NCBI GenBank assembly: GCA_949358305.1
Contig: OX442315.1
Location: 21,354,427 to 21,418,426, forward strand
DNA: 64,000 nucleotides
Reading direction: 5' to 3'
Origin: Strigamia acuminata
Taxonomy: Eukaryota; Arthropoda; Chilopoda; Geophilomorpha; Linotaeniidae
The notes beneath the pieces are model-generated. The model saw nothing but the letters and a program-made list of their open reading frames with translations. It searched no databases and was not told where the DNA came from. Shown piece by piece: positions 1 to 13,600 of the stretch. Position numbers and translations under genes: made by a program. Within the stretch, counting starts at the first letter, position 1, and each line of letters starts with the position of its first letter.

Positions 1-1554
1 GACCACTTTCTCGAGAGAAAAAGATGCATGAAACACAGATTAATTAAAATTGTGCTGAAATTTGCAAAATATGTTAGGCCTACGTGTGGTTAAATGAATT
101 TTTTTTCTTTTTTACATTTTTTTTTCCGTCTGGAATTAGAATGAACAACAAGTGGTGTCTCGTGTACACACATCAACAAACAAATAAATCCCAACTTTAT
201 AATTCGGGGATAATATATATAGTAAAATTATAACACACCTGGCTATCGAAAATTCAAATAAAAATAAAGGAAATTTGACATTCTTTTTATTTTATTTTTT
301 TTTTTAAATATTTTTAACGAGATCACGTATTTTTCCTGAAAACTGTTTTGAAGCTATAAATTTATTTAACTTTTTTTTTCTGTTTTTTTTTTTGTTAATG
401 GTTACTTTCTTCATTTTTTTATGAAAAACAACCACTAATCTGATTCTAACTAATCCAAATGATTCCATCTACAAATGATAGTTTTCAATTTTGGGTCAGC
501 TAATTTATAAAACCCACGATTGAAAGCATCCAACTGTCAGTTATTGATAGCTGCACCGAATTAAGTGACACCTGAACATTCATCTCAACTGAAAAAATGT
601 TTTCAATTGTATTCACCGTATATGGATGGAATCAACTACTTTTATATGATTATATAGTACATGTTTAATATTTATTAATCGATAATTGTAATTATTTAAT
701 CCTCTCTATATATATTTATATATGCATTATATATAACTATTTTTATTTTTTTCCCCTCTAAAACTAGGCCTACTGCCTTTTCAGTCCCTCTCTACAAATA
801 CAAATTTTCTTAACTTTATTTGTTCCAGTTTAATATTTCTGGAGGTACCAAAAGATATCACAAGTTAAACTGAAGGGGTTGGGGGCACCCTGCAACTTCA
901 ATAAACTATTGTCCAATGACTAGTCAACCACACTTCAACACATTCCACAAAAAACAACATATAGATTGGGAGTTGAGTCGAGGAGAGAAACAAAGGGAAA
1001 TGAGAGAAGTCAGGGAAGGGGGGAATGGTGCAGCAAGCAAAGGATTAAGACAGAGGCAGGCCCCTGAGTGTAGCGTTTGAATTATGAAAAAGGAGGAATG
1101 TAAAATACATTTAAGTGAGGGTAAAGGCGGGTGGTGGTTTGTGGTAAAAAAATGATTTAAGAAGTTGCAATCAAGGCCCCTAAGGAGGAATTTTTCTTTC
1201 TAATTGACATTGAATTAATGGACACAGATTCAAGATTAGACTTGCAATTATTAAGAGAAGAGTATTAGTAGTAGAATTAGAGTAGAAGAATGTCAAAAGG
1301 GGGGAACTTGATGATGACGATCGCCAGATTTGTCGTTGGAGATCTTCAACATCTCGTTATGGTAAAGGAGAGGCGGAAATGACGTCCTGGAATTCGTGTG
1401 ATTCAAAAAATCGTCATCTTGAAACTGCTATGAATACTTTTTTCTTGTTCTTATTTTTTTTTTATTATTATATTATATTTTTTTTTAGATCTATTTTAAT
1501 TTAATTTAATTTAATTTAATTTGCATAGCAACTCCTAGATGTTGCAATTGCACT
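1..1554 (-). other. 3' flank and possible 3' UTR of complexin
   Basis: No protein-coding frame is supported here. On the minus strand an AATAAA at 1461-1466 could end a short 3' UTR, and a second at 815-820 could end a long one. The stretch 850-1400 is less AT-rich than the DNA beyond it, which would fit transcribed 3' UTR, as is common for neuronal genes. A (TTAAT)n pentanucleotide repeat occupies about 1496-1522. The first 800 bases are AT-rich with T runs and show nothing else. Confidence 0.35.
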
Positions 1555-1628
1555 TCACTGCATCGAACATTTGCCTTCGATTTGTTGTTTGAGTTCGTTC
1601 ACTTGCGTTTCCAACGTGTTCTTCAATT
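1555..1628 (-). CDS. cpx: Complexin last coding exon with CaaX box
   Basis: After a TTATTCCAG acceptor, 74 nt complete a lysine codon and encode [18 protein letters not shown] followed by KCSMQ and TGA at 1555-1557. The amphipathic helix with a terminal Cys-Ser-Met-Gln motif is the membrane-binding tail of the prenylated complexin form; a final Gln favours farnesylation. A potential AATAAA lies at 1461-1466, 89 nt beyond the stop, and another at 815-820. Confidence 0.94.
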
Positions 1629-4600
1629 CTGGAATAACAAAAGATTGCGATAGCAAATGGCAAATAACTTAGCGACTCGTGTTCACTGGCAGCAAACGTA
1701 AAGCAGCTGAAGCGCAAAGTTGAGGAAGATTGGTGTGTTCTCCGCTTTACTTTACACGTCTACTGTGAACACAGAATGAGCCCAGCTTTATACTGAACTT
1801 GTAAATTCGTCCTGATCCTCTTCTTCGGCTTCTTTCGCTAACTCTTCCGGCGTTTTCTTTCTCCGGTTTAAGCTCCCAGGAGCATCATCTTCTTGTGGCT
1901 GCTGCTCTTGAAGTTCTTCTTTTTTTTGAATTCCGTACTGTCAAAGAAGCAAAATAGAAGACAAAACATTAAATTAATTACGCAGTAAATAACAGTCATC
2001 AATTCTTAATATGGCTTAATGTGGATCCGGGATGAAACGGATCGTGAAGTGACGTCACCGCACTCAACGCTTCCTAATTGCCCCGTATAATGGCGCGTAA
2101 ACTGAAGGAAAAGAAACGAGGATCGGGCAATCAAGCGCATGTCTAATGTCAAGTATTATACGGAGCGGAACCAAAAGAAAAATTACGAGGATCGCAAGGC
2201 GAAGCCTTGTTTTCACGGAACCGCACGAGTGCAATCTGCAAGCCTCCACTCGTCAAAAGTGCTAGCAATGCTTGGGCTCGCATCGCCGCATATCTCCGCT
2301 GCCACTTTTTCCATAGTTCACTGGAATTAATCACGTGAGAGACCCGTCGTAAGTCAAGCTCAATTCCTCTGTTCAACCCACAGACCACACGTCATTCGTT
2401 GTCGGTGCGTCGTCACGTTTGTTTGGGGTAGATAAAAGGAAAGCGGACAACCGATAAGAAGAGAATGATGACATACTTTTGCCATTTGTGTGTCTGATAA
2501 AGCTACACAACACCTTTCATGAAAAATTAAAACATTTTCCCTTGTTATTTCACCAAAATGACTGTTGTTAGGTAAAAGTAAACCCCCACAATGTGTCTAT
2601 TGTCTCTTCTCTTTCTTACTTTGTCCCTGATTCCTTGGCGCATGACTTCTCGTTCTTCTTCCATTTTACGATGTTTGTCCTTTCGTCTTTCTTCTGCTTC
2701 ACGTAAAGCTTCTTGGCGTTCTTGTTCGGCCAATTCGTCTGCTTCTTTGTCTCCTCCACCGCCATTCTCATCACCGCCCAGCTGCCCTGCAATAAGGAAA
2801 CGAATGTGTTAGATGGCCAAACGCAATGTGGTCTTAATGAGGGACTAGAAGCGCGAATCATGGCGATTCGTCTCTTGGGGACAAATTGACAATTCAGTCG
2901 GAGCCACCGAGCAAGTGAATGGGGACGCCCATAGAATAGAGGGCGCCTCAAATCGACCGGAAATCATTATAGAAATTCTTCCCACTATCAATCACTCTGG
3001 CTTGCGGTTTATACAGATTCAAATCAGACATCAAAGGATTGCAACACGATCCTTCTATCCCTTAGACAAACACACAGGAAAAAGAAAAAAAAATATGAAG
3101 GGTTAACCTCGGTGCTAAATTTTCACCTCAATGAATTACCATTTCCACGTTCCTGTGGAAATTTAATGGCTAAAAATTGCCAATGTAAACTAAATTAGTC
3201 AAAACAAAGTGCCTCGTTTAAATAATAAACCACATCGATCTACCGTAATTAGATTGGCCTTTTCTTAGCCTTTGATGACTACAACTTGACAATACACAGA
3301 TTCACAATCAGATTAATCAAATGATGATTACATATCCAAACTACAGTACATTTATCAACGTGAGACGACGTGTCAGCACTGATGTGGTTGTGTACATTTA
3401 TTAGTAAAACTACACTCCCATTGGCCGTCAAAGTGCAATTTCCGCTTGAGATTCGATGATGCTCATATCACAAATTTGTGGTAGATGCGGGCAAGGCATT
3501 AGTAAACACAAGGAATGCTCTCGTTTCTCTTTTGTCTGCAAGTAATTTCGGTTTTTAAAATCAGACAGCTTTTTTGTTTTGCTTTTGACGTGTCTATTGT
3601 TGGGTTCTTAATGAATGTTGAATTGCATTATGAATCAATACATAATCACGGTTCTGACAGGCACAAACTACAAACACCTGTCGCCACTTCTGAACAAAGA
3701 AAGCGAATTCAAGATTCATTACATGTACAACTAACTGCACATGTAGCCTAAATATGTGCTAAAAAAATGCGTCAGTAGAACAAAAAACAAGTTAATTATT
3801 TACTAAGTAAAAAGAATGTTGTCTGCAAAATAGAAATAAAAAAGGTATTATACTAAAAAAAAAATTGCCAGTCTGAAAGTTGACAACTGAAATTGGTGCT
3901 CGCTGTCTATAGAAGTTTGTGAATGACTAGCTAATCTGCTAAACCATGTTCACCAACTAAATAACAAATTCTCATTGGGTGAACTCATCTTTTCACGGAT
4001 ATACCACGACATTTTATTTTGTCTACTGCAAAATGTGCAAAAAAAAATTTCTTTACATATAGGAGAATTATTAAAAGCCAATTGTCATTAATAGTTGGTT
4101 AATTTTTTCTGAAAGTTTGATTTTCTGCATATTTAGTGACAAATCAAAACCCCGATAGAAAATCCTGTTGCCTTGGTTTCATTATTTTGCTGAGTGGTCC
4201 CTGTGAATCAATCAAATTATCCAGAGAAACCAATCAACTATTGTCACTATTGTCACATGAACACAGGAAGCCAATTAATTATTAATTATTAATTTCTATT
4301 AAAGCTTCTGATGCTTCTACGGTGATGAATAACATGAGAATATACTGTAAATTATACACATAACAGAGGTCGATAGGCTTATTTATTGTATTGCAAGTGC
4401 CGTTTTAAACTTGCCTAGAACTGCACGAGACACTTATTTATTATTTATTTAATATCGGTTTCTCTAAGTAATAGTAAGAGCATGCTTCTCAGGTTAAGTG
4501 CATATAAAGTCTAAATTGTCACTATATCTCTGTATGTTGACGAATAACTTAGCCCGAAGGTCGGATTTTCCATTAGGCATAGGGCCCCGCGATTGCGGGG

Positions 4601-7600
4601 ACCCCCAAAGTTCTGCGCAGTTATTCGTTATAGTATTATCGGTCTCATATTTATTTTCTTGAGCGTAAGATTAGAGAAATATTAAATGTTTGCACACGTC
4701 AGTTATGTCGATAGCCCAAACCTAACCATCTTATTTTTTGCTTAGAGCGGCAAAACACAGCGTTGGCTTTGCAGAGAAGGACTCCCATGTTTGTTGTAGC
4801 TAAGGGCCCCTTGATATCTACAAGAAATCTGGGCCTCCTTGGCACGGAAGTTAAAAGACCCCTGCTCCCTATTGGGCATTGTTTTATTGACTTACAAACT
4901 CCGTGGAAAAAAATGTATGGAAATGTAAAAACTTGGGCCTTTTTAAAATTTATTTAGAAATGGATTATCTGCCAATAAAAACTTGAAAACAGAAAAATAA
5001 AAACAGAAACAATCCACGTTGCTGTATTTTTTCGAAAATGGAAAATACAATTTGTATTTAATAAAAGATGAAGCCAGATATCACGATCAGTTTCTTAATT
5101 TCTGAATTTGATTCAAGAAACTATAACTCTATTTTTTAATCATTGTTAAGATTTTACTATTGTATTCAATCTCTTCAATACGTTATGCAATTCAATTACT
5201 ACGCTTTCAACTCTGTGCTCATCATCAAAGTTGAACAATACGAAAACTGCTTATGTTATCTCGGATGCAGTATTTTTCATCAAGTCATTTTTCATCTTTA
5301 TAAATGATTGCAATTTTCGTATGGACTTGGCGCAGCCTGTATTAGTCAATATTTATGCACGTTTCTTGTGGCCAAGAAGAAGTTCAATTTTCTTTTCCTT
5401 CTTTGACTTCCATTTCAATTTGATAAATTCTCTTTTATGCATTAACACTTGTCGCGATCCGACTTTAATCATGGAAATATTGTAGTGACCTCGAAATTCG
5501 TTTCGGGGTTTCAGAAAATTTTTCTTTAAGATGATAGTAATTTGTGAATAATTTTTGACAAAATTAAAATAATCTAAATTTATTATCATCATGCCATGTG
5601 CGCAACTTAGGAAGTTACCACGGCAGATAAGGGTGCAAACCCGCACGGCCTACAGGCTGCATCACATCCTGTAGAGTGAGAAATGTTCTCTAAACAGATT
5701 CAGTTTGAACCAAATCTTTGAATTGAAACCACTGCTTGAAAACACTTGATAGAAACCCAGAGAATTTACTAGATTGTTTGTAGTATCTCATATGAGCCGG
5801 ACTCACTTCTTGAATAAGCGTCAATTGCTTATTCGAGAACCCAGTTTTACCCGTCTAAAAACTACTGATAAAAAAAGAGAATCTGCTAAGCCGCTCCGAG
5901 AGAGAAGACGAGGCCGGAGCAAACCAGAGCAAATTTCTCGCAGCAGGTTATGTAATCTGGACGTTTTAAAACCACATGTTGCAATAATCTGCCGGACTAA
6001 AGTAGAAGTCACGGAAATTTTCCGAACTTAAACCGTTCAATTCTGCATAACCCAAATTGGTACACCATTTTGGGAAGATCATCGTGAAAACAATAACAAT
6101 GTAGCTGAAGATTTAATTCACTGAGAGGCAGTGAGTTAATATCATTAATTTGTGAGAAATCAAATTGATCCGTCGTTTTATTTATTTTCATCGTGGATTC
6201 CATCAAGCGAATCGAATTCATTAGCGAAGAAGTCATTTCAAACGAAGACCGTTCGAATCGCGTGGCGAAGAGTTCAAGTTCATTCTTATTTTCTTTCATT
6301 ACTAATTTTATCATTTTAATTATCGTAGTATTTTATATAATTATATTTTTCATGTAACTAAATAACTTATGTTCAGTTTTAGTAATACACTTGCTTTTGC
6401 AATTTCTCAAGTCCGAACGTAAACATTTTAATACATTTTTTATTAAAATAGCCTTATTTTATTTATAAGTGCTCTTGTAGATAATAAGATTTATATTTTG
6501 AAGCTTGTAAGGGACTCAGACTTGCTAAGCATCCCGCTCGCAAGGAGCCATCTTTGCTATTTATTTGCACTTTTACTTAAAATAATTTTATAAATATTTG
6601 AGGTTGCTTCAATAATATTAGTACTAAAAGTAGTTACAGCATTATTGCTTGAAGATTCTTAGAAAATCCTTACATCCCATAAAGTTAAGTCTTACCGCAT
6701 CTGTAGTATGAGTTTGCAAATATTAGACTAATCTACTGTTACAAATATGATTGCACGAGCTTCTATATGGTAAGGCAAGAGATGTAGCAACAAGATAACT
6801 TTTATACCATTTTTATATCCTCCTTTCATTTATGTCTTGTGTGCAATACACAGTAGCGAGTTCAAAGTGAAATTGCACTGCAAGCAAGTTGCGGAAACAA
6901 CCGCAGCAGAAACTACATGGCAGCCTGATGTCTGCGAACTTCTAAATCCCAATTTGTATTGCCCTCTTGCGTGTGCGGTTAGCAATTTTGAATGAAAAAG
7001 ATACACTGCATGGTCCAGTGGAAGGGGTTGCAAAATGACAGTAGCCAGAAAGCCGAAGGCTTTATACAAACTATTTTGTGGCCTAGCTACAAATGAAGAA
7101 TGCGACTCATCTACCGTACTATCTTTCCCGTGCTGCAACAGTAGAAATCGAATTACTCAGTAATAAATTGTACTACATTCCTTTTGTTCATTAAGTAAAA
7201 CAAACAAGTGCACTAGTAACTGTAATAAGTGAACACAAGGTTGGGAAGATAATATTGGTGTTGATCAGCATCTGTTGGAAACGCAAATTGACTTCTATGT
7301 CGACAATAAACCGCAATAATTAAAGCCAGGGAAAATTCACTTAAAAGCCAACGTATATATAAATCAGTGTGAGTTAACTCAGACCTGTATGCAACATCTG
7401 GCTCCGGGAAATTTAAAAAAAATCTAGGTTTAAACTAAGGGATGTGGATAGACTCATGTCTGCAATATAATTTATTTATGACTGTAGTGGTTTCACCTAG
7501 TGTTTATTTTATATAATAATGTCGGAGATTATCTAGTGGTCCTGGCAAAGGCTCACTTGACATTGAACTACTCGGTGAATTTGTTTGTGTGTTTTATTAT

Positions 7601-10600
7601 TGATGAGGACGAAAATTGTATAGTGTTGTAGATTGATTTGAGACAAATACATGCTTTATATTTTATTTTTAAAAGGACATCATTAAATGCTCGAATTTTG
7701 GCAAAAGTGGCAAAACAAAATGGTGGCCTAGTGTTAGTAGCTTGTCCATCGCAAAAAGGGGTTATGCAGAGAAGCTAGTTTTAGTGAAGCCATCGTAAAC
7801 TTCATCGCTTGTTGCATTATGCGCAAAAGAGCAAAGTTTTGCTGCTAAGGGCACGATGTTCCCCAAATGGCAGTAAAAGCATCTTATACTTAGGTTGAGA
7901 CATTATTTCTTTTTATCCTTACATCCTCCCAGAAATATTAGTTTTAAACCCAACAAAGCTAAATCCGTGCAATGTTTTCAAAGAAACATGAAACGAAATC
8001 TTAAATAGGAAAAAAGAGACATCGTTTTTGCAAGTATGTTTCTTGCATGTTGATGATGGTGTGTACCAGTGATCATTCAAAGTATAAATTGCTTGTAAGA
8101 ATAATATTATGATAAAAACGGAGAAATCTAGTTTATCCAATCTTACGAATATTACTTCACATAAATCCTTATGCGATAAAGGACTATTATCTCTAATCCT
8201 TTCTGTCATATTTTGCTGTAGAGCAAAGAAAACCGGTCCAGTGCTACTTAAAACATTTCATTGTTCTGGATGAGTGGGAGTTTTTTCTCTCGTGCTAGTT
8301 TTTTGTTTTGTTTTTTTATTTTTCCGTGAGCAGGACCGTAATTTGTTGTAATGGTTGGTTTTATGTTTCACTTCTTTTAAGGTCCTGAATTCGTTTGGGA
8401 AAACACACTAAAAAGGGAAAATAATCAGCGTTGCTTTCACATTTTACAGATAATTCTATAATAAACTGCATACAATGAATGTCTAGCTTGGAACTCGTTC
8501 TGGTAGCTCGAGAATTGAACTTGAGTTTATCAGAAAAATTTGCTTTTTTTCAAAAGATAAAAGAACGTCAGACGAAATTAGATCATATTTTAAAGAACTA
8601 AGTAAATGACTGATGATACGATCATCATTCTTTTGTAAAATTCCATTAAGTAGGAATCCTGATTTCTAAGGCTAAAGCTCTAAGATACCGGTATTCATTG
8701 GTGAATTTAAAAACTTTTTCATAACTTTCTTGCTTGTGGTCTAGTGTTATCCGTACAATCAATGCAATTTCAGAAATAATGTGCTATATATGCTAAGTTA
8801 GTAACTGCTGCATCCACAGATGCAAGCAATCGCATTTCCAAAGCCATTTAATCAAACACGGGATAGGGAACGGCAAACATTGAAATTTGAGATAGATGAG
8901 ATTTGAAATTCGTTTTAGCAATGCGTTTGTTTGCATTAGCATTACCAATTTCAAACACTGCAAACAACAATTAAAGTTGCCATTCCTCAGTATTGTCAAA
9001 ATGGAAAACTATAGATCATTTTCGATGGGTAATAATTGATCGACACAAACTTCGTTTGCTGCGATTAGAAATGATTTAGCTTCAATGTAAATATGAAGAA
9101 AGGTGGAAAAAAATTCCGTGCACTGCAGGTATTTTAACTTTAAGCTCCTGGTCTCACTTCAATTTAGTTTTTCAATAATTTGATTTATTACTGCGGCGAT
9201 AAAACATGTTTGGTTTTCAACAGTTTGATTTATTACCGCGGCAATTAAACGAGACTGGTGTTTAATTCGACGAGCGGTCGAGCTGCAGCCATAATTTGGG
9301 GGGCGGCTATAAATGGAGCGCATAGTTTAATCACTAAAACAGCGTAGTACAAAGCACAGGTCACAGCAAATGTTTTATAAAGTGCGCTTGTAAATTTATG
9401 ACCGTTTTAGTTTCACTTTTATCTCCCATTCCGCATACCCCATTTGTTAGAATTGTTTATTCCGAGCACTGCTGTTTGATATTCCTTGAGCCATTTTTTA
9501 TTCGTTTTTTAGACTGCAGTCGGCCAGCAGTGGCCGCCAATTTCCAGTTTGGAATAAATTCCGTGAAAACAACTTTAAACAATATTTGACATGGATTTTT
9601 GTAACAAGTTAGAGAGCATAAACTACTAATTCCAACTAAGCTTTTCTCAAGCTGTGAAATCGCGGTGATCGATCATACATGCAAATACCATACAAGGACA
9701 ACAAAGTTTAGATTAATATTGTTTACACAATGTAAATTATTATCGCTAAAATATCAAATAAGGAATATATTATTATTAACCCTATATACCGGTATGCTAC
9801 CGGTATTGATAGGTAAAATTAAAATAAACTGCCTTTCAGAACACATTACCCAACAAGAAAATATACAGAATCATAAATAATACACACTAATCATTATTTC
9901 ACAACATTGACAAGAATGTTTTGGTTTGTATATATTTGGTATATATTTTTGAATAGAATTTTTTCCGAAAAATCCATATTTGGTTTTTCGTTTTTGATAT
10001 TTTAATATGTTTGAGCGCCGAATGTCAAACAAACTCATTGCGGAAAGTGGAAAACGATGTTCAATCAAAAGCTAAGTTGACGCACGCAAGAGGATTTCGA
10101 TAAGAAAAGAAAGACGCTATGGGATAGGATAAGATACAACACACAAACTGAATTTACAGTCGCGGGCTAATTATTTCATTAGGATAATAGTGTCAATTTG
10201 GCAGAAAAACGCATGAAACGAGTAACTAATTAAACGTAGGTAATAAACTGACGAGTTAGCAGGTTCTAAAACACTTTTAGAGGTCGAAAATAATCATAAT
10301 TAGTTAAAACCATGAACGTGCAGTATTTTATATGGTTTCCATGGTAACCAGAAGTCATTTCTTCAGCCCCAGTGTCAGTTGGCCTTCGGCCAAGGGTGGC
10401 CATTTTGGGAGGAGTCTTAGAACGTTTCAACGCAACCGAACTATAGTAGATCTGGTATCTAAGCAACGGTGGGATGATTTAGAAAATGACCCAAATTCCC
10501 CCCTTAAGGAAGAGAAAAGAAGAGAAGAGAAGCGAAGAGAAGAGGAGGAGGCGTAAGCAGTAGCAAGACGGACGCCAACTTTATTGCATAGCTCGCCAAC

Positions 10601-13600
10601 AGGGGACCGCTGCGAGCTTTCGAAAGGAATTCGGTTCAGTTGGAGTTCCTTTCATCAAAACTTTCTCTTACGCAATTCTGTTTCCGATCGAGCAATTGCA
10701 CAACCCTTCATGGACTCGTGGCGCGCCGGATCGAAACAGTTTTTATTGTCGACAGCGATCTAACTTATCAATCGCGCCCGGCGTCGGCGTCCGCGTCCGC
10801 GTCCGCGTCGGCGAGGAAGAAAGAAAGAAAAAATGTACCAACACGTTGCGGTTTATCGACAGAACCAATCTCGGGTGCAAGTTGCCAGGCAGCGAGAAAG
10901 GGAAAGAAAGCATCCAGATTTCTTTTAAGTTTTCTATTTTCGGAGCGCGATAGCCAAAACATGTCATATTTTTTATTCAATTTCCTATTGATAAGAATAA
11001 TAAAGTGGAATAGAGTCAACTGGTCAACTGGAGCTGATGATGGAAGCAATGTCAAATTTCGCATATATATTCGAGCTAGGAAATTGGTTGGAATCTTTCC
11101 AATAAGAAGTCAAATACGAAGGACAAGATGGAGCGAGGCATCTTCCTTTTATTACTCCGGTGGGAAGGCAGACTACGCTGAGTGCACATCTCACGTGACC
11201 AGCAAGTTAAGAGGCGACTAAAATTGTCTCTCACTCCATAAAACGAACTTTACAAATTGGACTCGTCACGGAGCGACACGCCGGGATAAGATGGCTAAGA
11301 TTAAAAGGACCCGCCTTCTCGAACAGTTCCATTTGACCTCGAGTGGCGAAGTAATTCAAAAGTGATTCCTCGCGAGGGGAAGGGAAGAGAAGAGAAGAGA
11401 AGAGAAGAAGGTCGGAGCTCGATTCAAAAAACGCTCACAATCCTGCACGCAACTTTGTGCTGCGTATCTCTTTCTCTTCGAATAGAAAAGGGAATGAGGA
11501 ATGTGAAGTTTAATCGTGGATTCCCCGCTATTCATTATACAAGCTGGAGGAGATAAATCACGTTGACCTAGCAGCAAACCTCGCAGCAACCGAGAATTAG
11601 GAGGAAAGGGTTTAAAATGAATTAAGGAGGAAAGTGAGGCTGTCATTAAAAATAAGGCGGATTACACGAGGGAAATAAGAGTTCTCAACTTGGCAAACTT
11701 ATCTAATTAAAAAATAAAATAAAAAACGAATGATTAAAAGAAAAAGTATGTTTACGAAGCTTAACACGGGAGTATTTTTAATGTGTTGAAACAGTATGTC
11801 GTCGAGAGAATCCAATTACAATGAGAGCAAAAGGCAGAAAAAGAAATGAACCGCGACACAATCCCCACCCAATAATGAAGTTTCCTCCTCTTCCGCCCCC
11901 TTTGGGAGGATGCGCGTCATCACTCTCGTCGTCCAATCAGATAAGCAGCGATCTAAAAAGGCATCTGCAGGCTGCGAACTGCGCGATTACAAGCAACACA
12001 CTCAAGCGTCCATTTATAATCCGGACAAGAGACGTCAGCCTATTCCTAGTCAATTATGCGCACGTCATTCGAAGCTGCGAACGCCCTTCTTGCGAGGCCC
12101 TCGTCTTCTTTCTTCAAAGCTTTCTTCCCTGAGGTATGCGGGATTTGAGCCGCACGCGCGCCGCCTTCATATTCCCAACTTCTCCTTTAGGCGGGCAGAA
12201 TTTTGTTAATCTTGTTAGGACTGAGAGAGATGCGACGAAAAGGCATTCATGCGTTGGAATTATTCGCCGCCATTTCGTTTTAATCCGGTTATGCAACAAA
12301 GAAAGGAGGAAGAAAAAAAAGCTCCCTGGTTAACCTTTCAAACGCACGGATTGGAAAACTGCTAATATAAAAATAACAAACATTTTATAAATTGAATTTT
12401 AAACTCGAAAAAATGTAAAAGTCAATGGCGCGCACTCTAATTTCTCCCAGCATTTTGCCTCCTCTATATTAAATCACAAAGTGCCAGTATATCGCTCAAC
12501 GTCTCACCTGGATTCAATCACCGTAGCGTTTCTCTTCAACTGATACAATTACGAGCCGCAACGCAACGCACGGGTTGAGAATCTCAGTCAGTGGCCATGT
12601 GCGATCAAGATGTGGGATAGAAAAACTTATCACGTAGAAAAAGAACCGTACATAATGAAGGAAATGTTTTTTTTGCCACTTCCCATGCGAATAAAGACGA
12701 TGCGCTTCCTATTAAATGTCGCCAACGTGTAATTCAACCGCATTTTTACCATCAAAAAGTTTGATTCACGTCAACAACATTCTGAAGTTTTCAAGTTTAA
12801 AGCGTGAGTGGGATTTATAAAATATTAGAGAGAAAAAAGTTAATTTCCATTAGAGGCGACGCTTAAAATGATATAAAATAAATGCTGTAGAATATATTTT
12901 AAGAAGAAAACACATTAGACGGGATTAAAATATTTATATTTATACAAGAAATGTTTGAGGCTTCAACTGATGAATATTCAATGCACGCATCACTGTCACA
13001 AAAAGGAAAAGAAAAAAGGCTAAAAAGGCGCACAATTGTTGCGGGGAAATAAGGAAAAAACAAAAATGTCACTGCAGGGGGTTTCATTTTTATTTGAAAA
13101 GGAAAAGAGGAAGGAAAGGAAAAAAAATAAAAAACGAAACAAAAAAGGGGTTAGCCATTGCCCGTTGCAGGCAAATCACACGATATAAAACATCGACCAA
13201 ATGTCCGCTAAGATCCGCTGCTCAGGGATTTCGGCTTGATGGATGGCATCTGTCAGTCAGGTAGTAAAGCGTTTCAATTAGCACCACTCAATCTTCGTTC
13301 CTTGTCCACTATTTTTAAATAATGGATAAGAGAAATCAATTTTTCATGTCCCAAGGAACCTTAAATTCGCTTAAAAATTATATTTATTTTTTTAAATTTT
13401 GTATAATATTCAAGATTTTGATTCTCCTTATGCGTACTTTAATTAATTCTTTTAATACGTCCAAAATCATCGTCTCGATGACGTTCATTCATATTCAAAA
13501 CGCACAAAGGGATCAGATTTTAATTAAATTAAATTTAAATTATGACGTGTTCTTAGTCTCAAGGAAGCGACATTTCATTACGTAAACGACAAATCCTGGT

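Noticed and set aside
10640-11221. 193-codon plus-strand open frame
   Set aside because: Low-complexity Ala-Ser repeat from the CpG hexamer run, no domain and no splice or codon evidence.
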